Source of the DNA: Vibrio sp. Hep-1b-8 | Lineage (GTDB): Bacteria > Pseudomonadota > Gammaproteobacteria > Enterobacterales > Vibrionaceae | DNA length: 61,121 nucleotides | Reading direction: 5' to 3' | Assembly: GCF_006124995.1 (NCBI RefSeq) | Contig: NZ_QEWN01000104.1 | Location: 1 to 61,121, forward strand | Part shown: positions 25,170 through 35,942 of the stretch, piece by piece | Position numbering within the stretch: position 1 is the first letter of the stretch | Layout: each line of letters starts with the position of its first letter | Translations under genes and position numbers: made by a program | The notes under the pieces: generated by a model | Seen by the model: the letters and a program-made list of their open reading frames with translations, nothing else | What the model was told of the DNA's origin: nothing | The model's database searches: none

Positions 25170-28100
25170 ATGTTACCAAGATTAGATTCTCAATCGGATG
25201 TGGATCCGATCGTACTCACCTTTCTCGAACAACTCAAAGCGAACGGTTTTAGTGGCGATATTGAAAGTCAGTATTCAAGTCGATTAGCCGTGTCTACCGA
25301 TAACAGTGTTTATCAGCAGTTACCTCAGGCAGTTGTTCATCCTAAAACAACTCAAGACGTTGCGTTAATTGGTAAGTTAGCCATTCAGTCTCAATATGAA
25401 CGAGTCACCTTTTCTCCGCGTGGTGGTGGTACAGGCACCAATGGTCAATCCTTGACGAAAGGGATTGTGGTGGATTTGTCTCGCCATATGAATAAGGTAC
25501 TGGAGATTAACGAAGCGGAAGGCTGGGTTCGCGTACAAACAGGTGTTGTTAAAGACCAACTCAATGATGCTGTACGCCCTTATGGATACTTTTTCTCTCC
25601 AGACTTATCAACCAGTAACCGAGCTACACTAGGCGGTATGATTAACACCGATGCTTCAGGCCAGGGTTCTCTTAAATACGGCAAAACGTCTGATCATGTG
25701 TTGTCTGTGCAAGCCGTATTTGCAGACGGTTCATGTTTGGAGTCGGATCTGTCACATGGCATGCCTACAGAAGGTGAGTATGCTTATGAGGCTTACAACA
25801 CGACGGAGCGAATTTGTCGTGAAAAACGCCAACAGATCGAGGAGAAGTTTCCACCACTCAACCGTTTTCTAACAGGTTATGACCTGAAAAATGCATTAGA
25901 TACCGAGACGGATCAATTCAACTTTACACGAGTGTTATGTGGTGCAGAAGGTTCATTAGCCTTCATCACTGAAGCGAAGCTGAATTTAACGCCAATTCCT
26001 AAAGCACGCACTCTAGTTAACATCAAGTACAGCAGTTTTGATTCCGCGTTACGTAACGCACCGTTTATGGTGGAAGCCAAGGCGCTTTCGGTCGAAACGG
26101 TTGACTCGCGAGTTCTTAATCTGGCTAAACAAGATATTGTTTGGCATACCGTTAGTGATCTATTGACGGATGTTCCTGGCAAAGACATGCAGGGCATCAA
26201 CATGGTTGAGTTCGCAGGGCAAGATGTTGAGGAAGTTGAGCAACAGGTGAAGGCCTTATGTCAACGACTCGATGACATGCTTGCGAATGAAGAAGCGGGC
26301 ATTATTGGCTATCAAGTGTGTGATGATGTAGCGAGTATTGGCCGTATCTACAACATGCGTAAAAAAGCGGTTGGCCTACTTGGTGCGGCGAAAGGAAGAG
26401 CAAAACCAGTCGCCTTTGCTGAAGATACCTGTGTGCCACCAGAAAATCTTGCGGACTTTATCGGTGAGTTTCGCGAATTGCTCGATGCCAAGTCTATGAA
26501 TTACGGCATGTTTGGTCACGTTGACGCTGGTGTGTTGCACGTTCGACCAGCGCTGGATTTGTGCGATCCGAAGCAAGAAGCATTGATGCATCAAGTCTCT
26601 GACGAAGTCGTCAAGCTGGTGGCTAAGTATGGTGGTTTGATGTGGGGGGAGCACGGTAAAGGCTATCGCTCTGAATACGGACCAGAATTCTTCGGCGAAG
26701 AATTGTTTGCTGAGCTGCGCCGTGTCAAAGCGGCTTGTGACCCACACAATAAGATGAACCCAGGCAAAATCTGTACGCCGATTGACAGCAATGAAGAGCT
26801 GGTTAAGGTGACGGATGTTAAGCGTGGTTACTTCGATCGCCAGATCGACGTAGAGGTACGAGATAGTTTCAAACAAGCGATGGAATGTAACGGGAACGGG
26901 TTATGCTTCAATTACGATACCTCATCGCCGATGTGTCCTTCTATGAAAGTGACCGCGGATCGTCGCCATTCACCTAAAGGTCGTGCGGGAATGGTGCGAG
27001 AGTGGTTGCGACAGCTAACAGAGCAAGGGGTTGATATTCTTGATCTCGAAAAGCAGACCCTAGAAGATAACTCAACCATCAAGACGATGATTGAAAGGGT
27101 GCGCAACACTCTCAATAAGCGTCATGAGTATGATTTCTCTCATGAAGTTTATGAAGCGATGAATGGATGTCTCGCGTGTAAAGCGTGTGCCAGTCAATGC
27201 CCAATCAAGGTTGATGTACCTAGCTTCCGCTCACGCTTCCTAAATATTTACTACTCTCGTTACCAGCGTCCAGTGAAGGATTACCTAGTTGCGAACATTG
27301 AAACCATGTTGCCCGTTTTGGCTAAAGCGCCAAAGCTGGTCAATGGCGCGCTGAAACAGCAGTGGGTTCAAGACCTAACCGCTAAATCAGTCGGCTATGT
27401 TGATTCGCCGCTCTTGTCTGTTCCTACTTTGGCTCAGCGCACATCGGCACTCAAAGCTTTTGACCTTCAACAACTTGCCGCGATGTCCAAAGAGGACAAA
27501 GCAAACCACGTTGTTATCGTTCAAGACCCATTTACCAGTTATTACGACGCGCAAGTGGTCGAAGATTTTGCTTCATTGGTCGCGAAACTTGGCAAGACAC
27601 CAGTGCTATTGCCGTTTAAACCAAATGGTAAAGCACAGCACGTTAAAGGATTCCTTAAACGTTTTGCTAACAGTGCTGCTAATACTGCCGCCTTCTTGCA
27701 GCAAGTCGCAGATATTGGCGTTCCTCTGGTGGGCGTAGACCCTGCGTTAGTGCTTTGTTACCGCGATGAATATCAGGAAGTGTTGGGCGATAGACGCGGT
27801 GACTTCGAAGTACTAACCGTTCATGAGTGGTTAGAGCCTAAACTGGGTGAGTTTGAGCAACGTCCTGCTAGTGAAGAGCAACCTTGGTATCTATTTGCGC
27901 ACTGTACTGAAAAAACCAAAATGCCAAACGCTGAAAAAGAGTGGGGGGCAATTTTCGCTCACTTTGGTGCTCGGTTAGACACCGTGCCGGTTGGCTGTTG
28001 TGGTATGGCAGGGACATTTGGTCATGAGGTCGACAAGCTGCAAATGTCGAAAGATATCTATGGCTTAAGTTGGAAACCCCGTTTGCAGGATTTGCCAAAA

Positions 28101-28202
28101 GATCGCTGTCTGATCACGGGTTACTCATGCCGCAGTCAGGTTAAGCGATTTGAACAGGTCAAAACGCAGCATCCTTTGCAAGCTCTGTTGCAGATTGTTT
28201 AA
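25170..28202 (+). CDS. ydiJ: D-2-hydroxyglutarate dehydrogenase-like FAD/Fe-S oxidoreductase (YdiJ)
   Basis: Protein of 1010 aa matching the size and layout of E. coli YdiJ, reported as a D-2-hydroxyglutarate dehydrogenase. The N-terminal FAD-binding domain (PCMH type) has SPRGGGTGTNGQSL and LGGMINTDASGQGSLKYGKTSDHV. An FAD-linked oxidase C-terminal domain follows, with MFGHVDAGVLHVRP and GEHGKGYRSE. The ferredoxin-like part has Cys clusters (CNGNGLCFNYDTSSPMCPSM and CLACKACASQCPIKVDVP). A CCG domain closes the protein (VGCCGMAGTFGHE). The electron acceptor is probably a quinone-linked carrier. The gene is monocistronic, divergent from the DUF3334 gene, and followed by a strong terminator. 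Confidence 0.93.
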   Translation: MLPRLDSQSDVDPIVLTFLEQLKANGFSGDIESQYSSRLAVSTDNSVYQQLPQAVVHPKTTQDVALIGKLAIQSQYERVTFSPRGGGTGTNGQSLTKGIVVDLSRHMNKVLEINEAEGWVRVQTGVVKDQLNDAVRPYGYFFSPDLSTSNRATLGGMINTDASGQGSLKYGKTSDHVLSVQAVFADGSCLESDLSHGMPTEGEYAYEAYNTTERICREKRQQIEEKFPPLNRFLTGYDLKNALDTETDQFNFTRVLCGAEGSLAFITEAKLNLTPIPKARTLVNIKYSSFDSALRNAPFMVEAKALSVETVDSRVLNLAKQDIVWHTVSDLLTDVPGKDMQGINMVEFAGQDVEEVEQQVKALCQRLDDMLANEEAGIIGYQVCDDVASIGRIYNMRKKAVGLLGAAKGRAKPVAFAEDTCVPPENLADFIGEFRELLDAKSMNYGMFGHVDAGVLHVRPALDLCDPKQEALMHQVSDEVVKLVAKYGGLMWGEHGKGYRSEYGPEFFGEELFAELRRVKAACDPHNKMNPGKICTPIDSNEELVKVTDVKRGYFDRQIDVEVRDSFKQAMECNGNGLCFNYDTSSPMCPSMKVTADRRHSPKGRAGMVREWLRQLTEQGVDILDLEKQTLEDNSTIKTMIERVRNTLNKRHEYDFSHEVYEAMNGCLACKACASQCPIKVDVPSFRSRFLNIYYSRYQRPVKDYLVANIETMLPVLAKAPKLVNGALKQQWVQDLTAKSVGYVDSPLLSVPTLAQRTSALKAFDLQQLAAMSKEDKANHVVIVQDPFTSYYDAQVVEDFASLVAKLGKTPVLLPFKPNGKAQHVKGFLKRFANSAANTAAFLQQVADIGVPLVGVDPALVLCYRDEYQEVLGDRRGDFEVLTVHEWLEPKLGEFEQRPASEEQPWYLFAHCTEKTKMPNAEKEWGAIFAHFGARLDTVPVGCCGMAGTFGHEVDKLQMSKDIYGLSWKPRLQDLPKDRCLITGYSCRSQVKRFEQVKTQHPLQALLQIV

Positions 28203-28207
28203 ATCGA

Positions 28208-28240
28208 ATAGCTCAGCGTCAAACGCTGAGCTATTTTTAT
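28208..28240 (+). terminator. Intrinsic terminator after ydiJ
   Basis: Stem ATAGCTCAGCG / CGCTGAGCTAT with a 5-nt loop followed by TTTTTAT, 5 bp past the stop codon. Confidence 0.92.
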
Positions 28241-28270
28241 TCTATACGATCCTATCTCTAGGGAGATTCC

Positions 28271-28732
28271 ATGGACAAATTGGAACGTAAAATTCCACCT
28301 GTGGCATTGTTTGTACTGTTTATTGTCGCGAGTAACCAGTTGAGTCATGAATTTCTCACTTTTCAGGTAAACCTTCCCCTCGCTGGCTTGCTGTTTGCTC
28401 TCTGCTTTTTCGTGGCTGGGTTTGTTGGTTTAGCGGGAATTTACGAGTTTCGCCGCGCTCAGACAACTGTAAGCCCGATAAAGGTCGACGATGCATCGAC
28501 GGTTGTGTACTCTGGTATTTATTCTTACACGCGTAACCCAATGTACTTAGGGTTGTTTGTACTGCTGTTTGGTTATGCATATTGGCAACAAAATCTGCTA
28601 GCGATTGTGTTTAGCTTCGGCTTTATTGTGTACATGAATCGCTTTCAAATCTTGCCCGAAGAGAGAGCGCTAGAAGCACTGTTTGGTTCACAGTATCTGG
28701 ACTACAAGCAACGAGTAAGGCGTTGGATATAA
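28271..28732 (+). CDS. Isoprenylcysteine methyltransferase-like membrane protein
   Basis: Inner-membrane protein of 153 aa with about four hydrophobic segments. The C-terminal half carries the phospholipid/isoprenylcysteine methyltransferase (PEMT/ICMT) signature: GIYSYTRNPMYLGLFVLLFGYAY, then RFQILPEERALEALFGSQYLDYKQRVRRW. The SAM-binding RNPMYLG and EE-containing blocks are intact. The acceptor is unknown in bacteria of this type. GGGAGATTCC precedes the ATG. It lies between two terminators and is therefore monocistronic. Confidence 0.87.
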   Translation: MDKLERKIPPVALFVLFIVASNQLSHEFLTFQVNLPLAGLLFALCFFVAGFVGLAGIYEFRRAQTTVSPIKVDDASTVVYSGIYSYTRNPMYLGLFVLLFGYAYWQQNLLAIVFSFGFIVYMNRFQILPEERALEALFGSQYLDYKQRVRRWI

Positions 28733-28756
28733 AGGTTTGTTTGCCGTAAAAACGAT

Positions 28757-28793
28757 AAAGCCCCTACTTATACAAGTAGGGGCTTTGTTTTTA
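28757..28793. terminator. Bidirectional intrinsic terminator
   Basis: Stem AAAGCCCCTACTT / AAGTAGGGGCTTT with a 4-nt loop followed by GTTTTTAA. It serves the methyltransferase gene and also lies directly past the convergent hutH. Confidence 0.92.
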
Positions 28794-28804
28794 ACCCTTA
28801 GTCC

Positions 28805-30340
28805 TTAAGCAATACTTGGTAGAATCGCTTCTGGCATTAGGTGATTGTGAACCGCCATCATAAGCAGTGAGTTTGCCGCTTCAATATCTGGAGCGAAGTA
28901 GCGATCTTTATCGTAGAAGCTAACTTTCTCACGTAGGATCTGTTTCGCCTCCTCAATTCTCGCTGATGACTTGTTTGGTGCGCGGAAATCTAATCCTTGC
29001 GCAGCTGATAAGTATTCAACCGCTAAGATGCCACGTGTATTTTCGGCCATATCACGTAGGCGACGACCGGCAAAGGTTGCCATTGAAACATGGTCTTCCT
29101 GGTTGGCTGATGTCGGTAAGCTATCTACTGAAGCTGGGTGAGCTAAGGTCTTGTTTTCGCTTGCCAGAGCCGCAGAGGTTACCTGCGCAATCATAAAGCC
29201 AGAGTTAACACCGCCATTATCTACCAGGAATGGTGGTAGTTTACTCAAAGCGCTGTCGATGAGCAGCGCCATGCGACGCTCAGATAGGCTGCCGATCTCT
29301 GCAATCGCCAGAGCGAGGTTATCGGCTGCCATCGCGACAGGTTCTGCATGGAAGTTACCACCCGAGATAATGTCACCATCATCTGCGAATACCAACGGGT
29401 TATCCGATACAGAGTTCGCCTCAGTTTGAAGAATATCTGCTGAATTACGGATCTGCTGTAAACATGCGCCCATAACTTGTGGCTGACAACGTAATGAGTA
29501 GGGATCTTGTACCTTTTCGCAGCAAGTATGCGATTCACCTATCTCACTCGTGTTGTCAAGCAGATGGCGGTATGCCGTTGCTGCATCCATCTGGCCACGA
29601 TGACCACGTACGCGGTGGATTCGTGGATCAAATGGACGACGACTTCCGAGTGCCGCTTCAACAGACATAGCCCCGCACACAGTGGCTGAGGCGAAAAGGT
29701 CTTCTGCCGCAAACAGACCTTCAAGAGCAAAGGCTGTTGATGCCTGGGTGCCGTTGAGCAGGGCAAGACCTTCTTTCGGTGCAAGAGTAATCGGCTCTAG
29801 ACCTGCAATTTTCAATGCTTCGATACCAGAGATGATCTTGCCGTTGTGACGAGCTTGCCCTTCACCTAACAAGACGGTGCTCATGTGCGCAAGGGGAGCA
29901 AGGTCACCAGAAGCACCAACCGAGCCTTTTTGCGGTACACATGGATAGACTTGAGAGTTGACCAAATCAATCAATGCCTGAATGACTTTTAGGCGGATAC
30001 CCGAGTAGCCACGTGAAAGGCTGTTGATCTTAAGAACCATCATCAAGCGAACGGCTTCGTCAGACATAAACTCACCGATGCCAGCGGCATGTGAAAGCAC
30101 AATACTTTTTTGCAGTGTTTCCAAGTCTTCCGGAGCGATGCGTGTGTTCGCCAGTAGGCCAAAACCTGTATTGATACCGTAAACAGTGCGATCTTCCGCA
30201 ATCACCTGTTCTACCACTTTGGTACTCTCGTCTATGGCAGGGATTGCCTCTGGGTCAAGAGTCAGATTGATTGGTGAACGGCTGATTTTACGTAGCACTG
30301 GTAGGCTAAGTTGTCCCGGCTTAAGCGTTAGATTCAACAT
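28805..30340 (-). CDS. hutH: Histidine ammonia-lyase
   Basis: First enzyme of histidine degradation, removing ammonia to give urocanate. I chose the third of three near-adjacent ATGs (30340, [10 protein letters not shown]), because AAGGA lies 8 nt upstream of it and overlaps the first ATG (30349); this gives 511 aa. The MIO cofactor triad Ala143-Ser-Gly is present in [26 protein letters not shown], the [12 protein letters not shown] block ([16 protein letters not shown]) and SDNPLVF are intact. It is the last gene of the hut operon; its ORF begins 2 bp after the hutU stop. Confidence 0.97.
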   Translation of the reverse strand: MLNLTLKPGQLSLPVLRKISRSPINLTLDPEAIPAIDESTKVVEQVIAEDRTVYGINTGFGLLANTRIAPEDLETLQKSIVLSHAAGIGEFMSDEAVRLMMVLKINSLSRGYSGIRLKVIQALIDLVNSQVYPCVPQKGSVGASGDLAPLAHMSTVLLGEGQARHNGKIISGIEALKIAGLEPITLAPKEGLALLNGTQASTAFALEGLFAAEDLFASATVCGAMSVEAALGSRRPFDPRIHRVRGHRGQMDAATAYRHLLDNTSEIGESHTCCEKVQDPYSLRCQPQVMGACLQQIRNSADILQTEANSVSDNPLVFADDGDIISGGNFHAEPVAMAADNLALAIAEIGSLSERRMALLIDSALSKLPPFLVDNGGVNSGFMIAQVTSAALASENKTLAHPASVDSLPTSANQEDHVSMATFAGRRLRDMAENTRGILAVEYLSAAQGLDFRAPNKSSARIEEAKQILREKVSFYDKDRYFAPDIEAANSLLMMAVHNHLMPEAILPSIA

Positions 30341-30351
30341 CTTCATCATCC

Positions 30352-32049
30352 TTATTTAAGCTTCTTTAGTTCTTCGTTAAGCATTGGCAGATCCAGACCT
30401 TGGTCTGCAGCGCACTGTTTAGCGATCTCGTAACCCGCGTCTGCATGGCGCATTACGCCCGTTGCAGGGTCGTTGTGCAATACGCGTGCGATACGCTCTG
30501 ATGCGTCCTGACTGCCGTCACAACAGATCACCATGCCTGAGTGTTGAGAGAAGCCCATACCAACCCCACCACCGTGATGAAGTGAAACCCAAGTGGCTCC
30601 CCCAGCAGTGTTTAGCAGAGCGTTAAGCAGTGGCCAATCCGACACCGCGTCTGAACCGTCCATCATGCCTTCTGTTTCACGGTTCGGACTCGCTACTGAA
30701 CCAGAGTCTAGATGGTCGCGGCCAATGACGATAGGGGCTTTAAGTTCGCCATTCTTAACCATTTCATTGAATGCTTGCCCTAGACGCTCACGGTCTTTCA
30801 GACCCACCCAACAGATACGTGCCGGAAGACCCTGGAACTGAATACGCTCACGCGCCATATCCAGCCAGTTGTGTAGATGCGGATTGTCTGGGATCAGCTC
30901 TTTTACTTTCTGGTCTGTTTTGTAGATATCCTCTGGGTCTCCTGACAGAGCTGCCCAACGGAAAGGACCGATACCTTCACAGAACAACGGACGAATGTAA
31001 GCCGGAACGAAACCAGGGAAGTCGAAAGCGTTCTCAACACCTTTTTCCAATGCCATCTGACGAATGTTGTTGCCGTAGTCCAGTGTTGCCCCACCGCGTT
31101 CTTGAAGCGTCAACATCGCTTTAACTTGAATCGCCATTGATTCTTTAGCTGCATCAACAACGGCTGCTTCGTCTTTGAGACGCATTTCCGCTGCGTGCTC
31201 CATCGACCAGCCAATTGGCAGGTAACCATTCAGAGGGTCGTGCGCAGATGTTTGGTCAGTGACCACGTCAGGGGTAATGTTGCGCTCCACTAATTCAGGG
31301 AAGACGTCGGCAGCGTTGCCTAGCAGACCAACTGATACAGGTGTCTCTGATTCATAGATAATCGCCAAAGCTTCATCCAGACTTGTCGCTTTCTTATCAA
31401 CGTAGCCAGTACGTAGACGGTAGTCGATACGTGACTCATCACATTCAACCGCAATCATTGAGAAGCCTGCCATAGTTGCTGCTAGAGGCTGAGCGCCACC
31501 CATGCCGCCAAGACCACCGGTCAGAACCCAGCGTCCTTTAGCGTTACCGTCAAAGTGTTTCTTCGCCACTGAAACGAAAGTCTCGTAAGTGCCCTGAACG
31601 ATACCTTGTGATCCGATGTAGATCCAGCTGCCTGCTGTCATCTGACCGTACATCATCAGACCTTGCTTATCTAACTCGTTAAAGTGTTCCCAGTTAGCCC
31701 AGTGTGGCACCAGGTTTGAGTTGGCAATAAGTACGCGAGGTGCATTTTTATGAGTAGGGAACACACCAACAGGTTTGCCTGATTGCACGACCAGTGTTTG
31801 GTCGTCTTCCAGACGCTCCAGTACTTCAACAATCTTGTCGTAACACTCCCAGTTGCGCGCTGCGCGACCAATACCACCATACACGACCAAAGAATGCGGA
31901 TGCTCAGCAACGTCAGGATCTAAGTTGTTCATCAGCATACGAAGCGGTGCTTCTGTTAGCCAAGATTTTGCTCTCAATGTCGTGCCGTGTGGCGCGCGAA
32001 TGGTTCTGGACGTATCGAGACGCTTATCTTCTACTTGGCGTTCCGTCAT
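30352..32049 (-). CDS. hutU: Urocanate hydratase
   Basis: NAD-dependent urocanase of 565 aa (usual length about 555-565), converting urocanate to imidazolonepropionate. Diagnostic text: [59 protein letters not shown] (nucleotide-binding), [51 protein letters not shown]. The protein is complete. It sits between hutG (90 bp upstream) and hutH (directly downstream). The spacer to hutG contains GGCTAG/CTAGCC inverted segments but no promoter that I can support. Confidence 0.97.
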   Translation of the reverse strand: MTERQVEDKRLDTSRTIRAPHGTTLRAKSWLTEAPLRMLMNNLDPDVAEHPHSLVVYGGIGRAARNWECYDKIVEVLERLEDDQTLVVQSGKPVGVFPTHKNAPRVLIANSNLVPHWANWEHFNELDKQGLMMYGQMTAGSWIYIGSQGIVQGTYETFVSVAKKHFDGNAKGRWVLTGGLGGMGGAQPLAATMAGFSMIAVECDESRIDYRLRTGYVDKKATSLDEALAIIYESETPVSVGLLGNAADVFPELVERNITPDVVTDQTSAHDPLNGYLPIGWSMEHAAEMRLKDEAAVVDAAKESMAIQVKAMLTLQERGGATLDYGNNIRQMALEKGVENAFDFPGFVPAYIRPLFCEGIGPFRWAALSGDPEDIYKTDQKVKELIPDNPHLHNWLDMARERIQFQGLPARICWVGLKDRERLGQAFNEMVKNGELKAPIVIGRDHLDSGSVASPNRETEGMMDGSDAVSDWPLLNALLNTAGGATWVSLHHGGGVGMGFSQHSGMVICCDGSQDASERIARVLHNDPATGVMRHADAGYEIAKQCAADQGLDLPMLNEELKKLK

Positions 32050-32139
32050 GGTAAGACTCCTTGTGGTTCACGTTGTCCAGGCAAACAGGTGGCTAGGGCG
32101 CATAATGCACCTGCAGGCTAGCCTCCGCCTGATGGGTTA

Positions 32140-33138
32140 TTATTTTTCGGAAAAAGCGTTTGCTATATCCCAACACAGTCGGGCGGCCAAACGTGCAGTC
32201 TGACTATCGATATCATAGGTCGGGTTGTATTCAGCAATATCCGCAATGACCAGTTTTTGCTTGTAATGCAGAATTCGTTCAATAAATGGTGCGAGCATAT
32301 CGATACTGACTCCACGCGCTGCTGGCGCACTCACTCCAGGAGCCGTCGCCGCAGGGAAGACGTCCAGATCTATGGTCAGGTAGATGTAGTCACACTTATC
32401 GATAAAATGCTGTAACTGAGTTAGGTGATAGACGTGGTTCAAATGCGCGAGATCTTTATCCTCGACGTACCACACATCCAACTCATTTGCTCGATTAAAT
32501 AGTGCTTCGGTGTTGCTCGCGCGGCTAACACCTAAGCATGCGTAATGAAACGGCCAATCGTGAGTCGCACAGTAACGCTGGATTTGATTAAACGGGGTTC
32601 CTGAACTCGGCTTAACTTCCGCGTGTTCACTCTCGAAAGCGCGAAGATCAAAGTGAGCGTCGAAGTTGATGATGCCGATTTTTGGTGGTTTGGCTGGGTT
32701 TAGAAATTCAAAGTACTTCGCCAGCCCCTGAAATGAAGCCCAAGCGACTTCGTGCCCCCCGCCTAAAGTGATCACAGGCGTTGATTTTAAAGCCGTGGCA
32801 ATGATGTCAGCACATTGAGCCTGACTTTGCTCGAGTAAGTCGTCATCACAAATGACATTGCCTAAGTCGATTAAGGCACTCTGTTTGTGCCACGCCATAT
32901 TTGCTAGGGCTCGACGAATGAGATCTGGAGCTTTACGTGCGCCAATACGCCCTTTGTTGCGAGCGACGCCAGCATCACTACAAAAGCCTAACAAGCTTAC
33001 AGCATTGTGATACGGTTCGAGCTCATCAACTCTGAGCTGTTTAATCACATGATGAACACGCTTACCGAGTGCGCCATCTTCCGCATCGTGGCGGCCTTGC
33101 CAATGAAAATCTTGGTTGGTAACGACATGATTAGACAT
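32140..33138 (-). CDS. hutG: Formimidoylglutamase
   Basis: Manganese hydrolase of the arginase/ureohydrolase family, 332 aa, giving glutamate and formamide from N-formimidoylglutamate. Metal-ligand blocks: [21 protein letters not shown] and [18 protein letters not shown]. Having HutG of this type and no HutF or FTCD gene in the cluster indicates the four-step histidine route. It overlaps hutI by 8 bp, so the two are translationally coupled. Confidence 0.95.
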   Translation of the reverse strand: MSNHVVTNQDFHWQGRHDAEDGALGKRVHHVIKQLRVDELEPYHNAVSLLGFCSDAGVARNKGRIGARKAPDLIRRALANMAWHKQSALIDLGNVICDDDLLEQSQAQCADIIATALKSTPVITLGGGHEVAWASFQGLAKYFEFLNPAKPPKIGIINFDAHFDLRAFESEHAEVKPSSGTPFNQIQRYCATHDWPFHYACLGVSRASNTEALFNRANELDVWYVEDKDLAHLNHVYHLTQLQHFIDKCDYIYLTIDLDVFPAATAPGVSAPAARGVSIDMLAPFIERILHYKQKLVIADIAEYNPTYDIDSQTARLAARLCWDIANAFSEK

Positions 33139-34348
33139 GATCTAACTCTCCGGCAACAAGACGCGCAGCCAATCTCGGAGCGCCTTGGAAATAGCTAAAC
33201 TCGGCAGGATGTTCAACATCCCAGATCGCCAAATCCGCATCAAAACCTGGGGCAACTTGACCTCTGCTTTCACCGTAGCCCAGCGCTTGAGCAGCGTTCG
33301 CAGTGACGCCACGCAAGGTTTCTTCTGGTGTTAGGCCAAATAGTGTACAGCCCATATTCATCATCATAGTCAAATCTGCAAAAGGTGACGTACCTGGATT
33401 CAAATCCGTGGCAATCGCCATCGGCACGTTATGTTGACGAAGGAGCTCGATAGGCGGTAGTTGGGTCTCTTTTAGGAAGTAAAAAGCACCCGGCAGTAAG
33501 GTGGCGACCGTGTTTGATTGTGCCAGTGCGGCGACACCTTTCGAGTCGAGAAATTCAATGTGATCAGCAGACAGGCCGCCATACTTTGCAGTTAACTCTG
33601 TACCGCCAAGATTGGATAGCTGTTCGGTATGGCCTTTGATTTTTAGGCCATGTTCAATGGCTGTGACAAACACGCGTTCAGTCTGCTTTAGGTTGAACCC
33701 AATGGACTCACAAAATACGTCTACACTCGTCGCCAACTTTTCTTCGGCTACTTGAGGAATGATCTCTTGGCAGACGAACTCGATATAGTCGTCCGCACGT
33801 CCACTAAATTCAGGCGGCAAGGCATGTGCGGCAAGTAATGTGGTCGTAACACGAATTTTTCGGTGAGCTTCGAGAGCACGCGCAGCGCGCAACATTTTGA
33901 TTTCATCTTCTATCGTCAATCCATAGCCTGACTTCACTTCGACAGACGTCACGCCGCTAGCAATCAGCCCGTCTAAACGGGGCAATGCCAGTTCCGTTAG
34001 TTGATCAACACTGGCTGCGCGGGTTGCACGCACAGTAGACAGAATACCGCCACCTTGTTGAGCGATTTCTTGGTATGGAACGCCTTTGAGGCGCTGTTCG
34101 AACTCGTCTGCACGGCTACCGGCAAAAACAAGATGAGTGTGACAGTCGATAAATCCCGGCGTGACCAGTTTCCCTTCACAATCAAATGTATTGATCTCAG
34201 AAGAGATAGCCGATTCGCTTAACGATAGGATTTGACCTTGTTTGATATGAATATTGCTCAGAGGCGAAATGGCATAGCCACGGCTCCCCTGAGTCATAGT
34301 GACTACTCTAGCGTTGGTTAAGATGATTTCATCAACAGAGGACTTCAT
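33131..34348 (-). CDS. hutI: Imidazolonepropionase
   Basis: Metal-dependent amidohydrolase opening imidazolonepropionate to formimidoylglutamate. Family blocks: [65 protein letters not shown]. The frame is open up to an ATG at 34390, but that start would place the HutC operator (34368-34377) inside the gene. I therefore chose [13 protein letters not shown] at 34348 (405 aa), with Met at 34360 as the alternative. It is the first structural gene after hutC in the operon. Confidence 0.93.
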   Translation of the reverse strand: MKSSVDEIILTNARVVTMTQGSRGYAISPLSNIHIKQGQILSLSESAISSEINTFDCEGKLVTPGFIDCHTHLVFAGSRADEFEQRLKGVPYQEIAQQGGGILSTVRATRAASVDQLTELALPRLDGLIASGVTSVEVKSGYGLTIEDEIKMLRAARALEAHRKIRVTTTLLAAHALPPEFSGRADDYIEFVCQEIIPQVAEEKLATSVDVFCESIGFNLKQTERVFVTAIEHGLKIKGHTEQLSNLGGTELTAKYGGLSADHIEFLDSKGVAALAQSNTVATLLPGAFYFLKETQLPPIELLRQHNVPMAIATDLNPGTSPFADLTMMMNMGCTLFGLTPEETLRGVTANAAQALGYGESRGQVAPGFDADLAIWDVEHPAEFSYFQGAPRLAARLVAGELDHV

Positions 34349-34365
34349 AGTAATACTCATAATCA

Positions 34366-34379
34366 AATGTATATACAAA
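34366..34379. promoter_or_regulatory. Putative HutC operator in front of hutI
   Basis: The 10-bp palindrome TGTATATACA (34368-34377), flanked by AA on both sides, lies 20 bp before the chosen hutI start. HutC repressors of other gammaproteobacteria bind sites built on TTGTATATACAA. It lies between hutC and hutI, where repression of hutIGUH would be exerted. Confidence 0.7.
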
Positions 34380-34452
34380 TACTGATTCAAGTTTGCTAAA
34401 TGATCAAGTGTAATGTTGCAAAAATGTGATCAGTCAAAAAGTATGAAATGCT

Positions 34453-35166
34453 CTAAGGAAGGAGAACTTTAGAGCTTAATTTGTATCTCGTGCCAGGATG
34501 ATAGAGTAATGCAGTGCTGACGAGCTTTTCTTGGCTCCATGTTCTGCGGTTAAGCAGCAGACAAGGCTCATTAATCGCAAGGCGAAGCGCCGCACGCACG
34601 CTTTCGTCAGCAACGATAGCTTCAACCGTATGCTCTATTGCGCTGAGAGGACAGTTCTCTGATAAATATTGGTTGGGCGTGATCTGCGTAAAGTCTTGTA
34701 CTAAATAGTTGGGAGCATAACTTGCGTTCACCCAGCGCAACTCCAGTTGTATGGGGGATTTATCTTCAAAGTGAATGATTTCACTGTAGAAAACGTCACT
34801 ACCTAACATGACACCTAGCTTCATGGCGACCACATCATCGGCGGTTAATGCCAGTTGTTTAACCACTTTACTGCTGTATGCTCTACCACGCTGTTCAACT
34901 TCTTTAGCGATGTTACGAATATCGAGTAATGGTGATTCCGCTTTGTCGTCTGGGGCACAAACAAACGTACCGAGGCGAGGGCGTCTGACTAAACGTCCTT
35001 CTGATACAAGGTCTCGTATCGCTTTATTTACCGTCATACGACTGACGTCAAACTGTTTCGTCAGTTCAAGCTCGGTGGTAATACGATGACCGACAGGCCA
35101 ATAACCTTGATCAATTTGCTCGACAATATACCGTTTGATCTGGAGATAAAGGGGAGAATTACTCAT
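34453..35166 (-). CDS. hutC: Histidine utilisation repressor, GntR family
   Basis: Repressor of 237 aa. It has an N-terminal GntR winged helix (about 5-70: SPLYLQIKRYIVEQIDQGYWPVGHRI, FDVSRMTVNKAIRDLVSEGRLVRRPRLGTFV) and a C-terminal UTRA ligand domain (about 90-235) with YSEIIHFEDKSPIQLELRWVN and LLLNRRTWS. In this family urocanate releases the repressor. It is the first gene of the hut cluster on the minus strand, separated from hutI by about 100 bp carrying the operator. A second TATACA-containing site lies just upstream, so autoregulation is likely. Confidence 0.93.
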   Translation of the reverse strand: MSNSPLYLQIKRYIVEQIDQGYWPVGHRITTELELTKQFDVSRMTVNKAIRDLVSEGRLVRRPRLGTFVCAPDDKAESPLLDIRNIAKEVEQRGRAYSSKVVKQLALTADDVVAMKLGVMLGSDVFYSEIIHFEDKSPIQLELRWVNASYAPNYLVQDFTQITPNQYLSENCPLSAIEHTVEAIVADESVRAALRLAINEPCLLLNRRTWSQEKLVSTALLYHPGTRYKLSSKVLLP

Positions 35167-35177
35167 AATATTTAACT

Positions 35178-35831
35178 TTATAATTGACTATACAAATGGT
35201 TATACATTTGTGCCAAGATTGCAAGTATCGCTTGTTCGAACTCTGAAGAGCTAAAAATACCGTGTTTGGTATCGTTGTAATAAAGCGATGCTCCCACCGA
35301 TAAACCGTGATGCTCTTGGGTAAACACCTGATACTGCAAATAACCAGTGATTGCATGACTGAGGGTTTCGCCGCGAAAATCTTCCAGTTCGACACCATAC
35401 TCAGGCATGTTGATAACAAAGCGGTTGTTATTGACCTCTTCTCTACCGTTCTGTTCCAGTGAAAACCAGTCATGAAAAGCGATGGTTAGGCCGTCAAGGT
35501 GATTGTTCCCAGCATAATTCCATCGGTAATGTAGGTCGAGTTGCCAGAGAGGATTGAGTTGCCACTTAGCACCAAACGCGAGTTGATTTTGATAGTGATC
35601 GAGTTCGTAGCTTGCGGTAACGGCCCAAATACTGGAAATGGTACCGGAAGTGTAGATCTCGCTTTGATCGTCTTGCAGTGAGAAACCAGAGCGTAACTGA
35701 GGCGAAAGGCTGTTGGTATGAAATGGAGACTGGGTATAGCTTTGTAAAGGGCCATAGCCATCATGACTGTAGGAAAGAATGCTGGTAAACAGGCTGAAAA
35801 CAAGAGTGAATTGCCAGACAGGAAACCGCAT
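35178..35831 (-). CDS. DUF3187-like outer-membrane/exported protein, probably C-terminally truncated
   Basis: The start at 35831 (MRFPVWQFTLVFSLF) has a strong GGTGGAGG site 6 nt upstream and gives a signal peptide; 217 aa. The body has alternating aromatic strands (WQLDLHYRWNYAGNN, HHGLSVGASLYYNDTKHGIFSSSEFEQAILAIL), typical of a beta-barrel or DUF3187-type protein. The family, as I remember it, is about 100 aa longer. Here the frame runs out into QMYNHLYSQL immediately upstream of hutC, so the 3' part may have been lost by deletion or frameshift. The function is unknown. Confidence 0.6.
   Translation of the reverse strand: MRFPVWQFTLVFSLFTSILSYSHDGYGPLQSYTQSPFHTNSLSPQLRSGFSLQDDQSEIYTSGTISSIWAVTASYELDHYQNQLAFGAKWQLNPLWQLDLHYRWNYAGNNHLDGLTIAFHDWFSLEQNGREEVNNNRFVINMPEYGVELEDFRGETLSHAITGYLQYQVFTQEHHGLSVGASLYYNDTKHGIFSSSEFEQAILAILAQMYNHLYSQL
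35186..35206. promoter_or_regulatory. Possible HutC/auto-regulatory site upstream of hutC
   Basis: Two TATACA half sites separated by 6 bp (TATACAAATGGTTATACA) lie 20-40 bp before the hutC start. They resemble halves of the TGTATATACA operator seen before hutI. The match is partial. Confidence 0.4.
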
Positions 35832-35942
35832 ACTAAGCCTCCACCTATTATTGTTATGTTTATGATAACAATATAGTTTAAAACATGAGGCTTTGCTAAA
35901 TAACGCAAAAAACTTGCCCCACACGGGACAAGTTTTTCGTTA

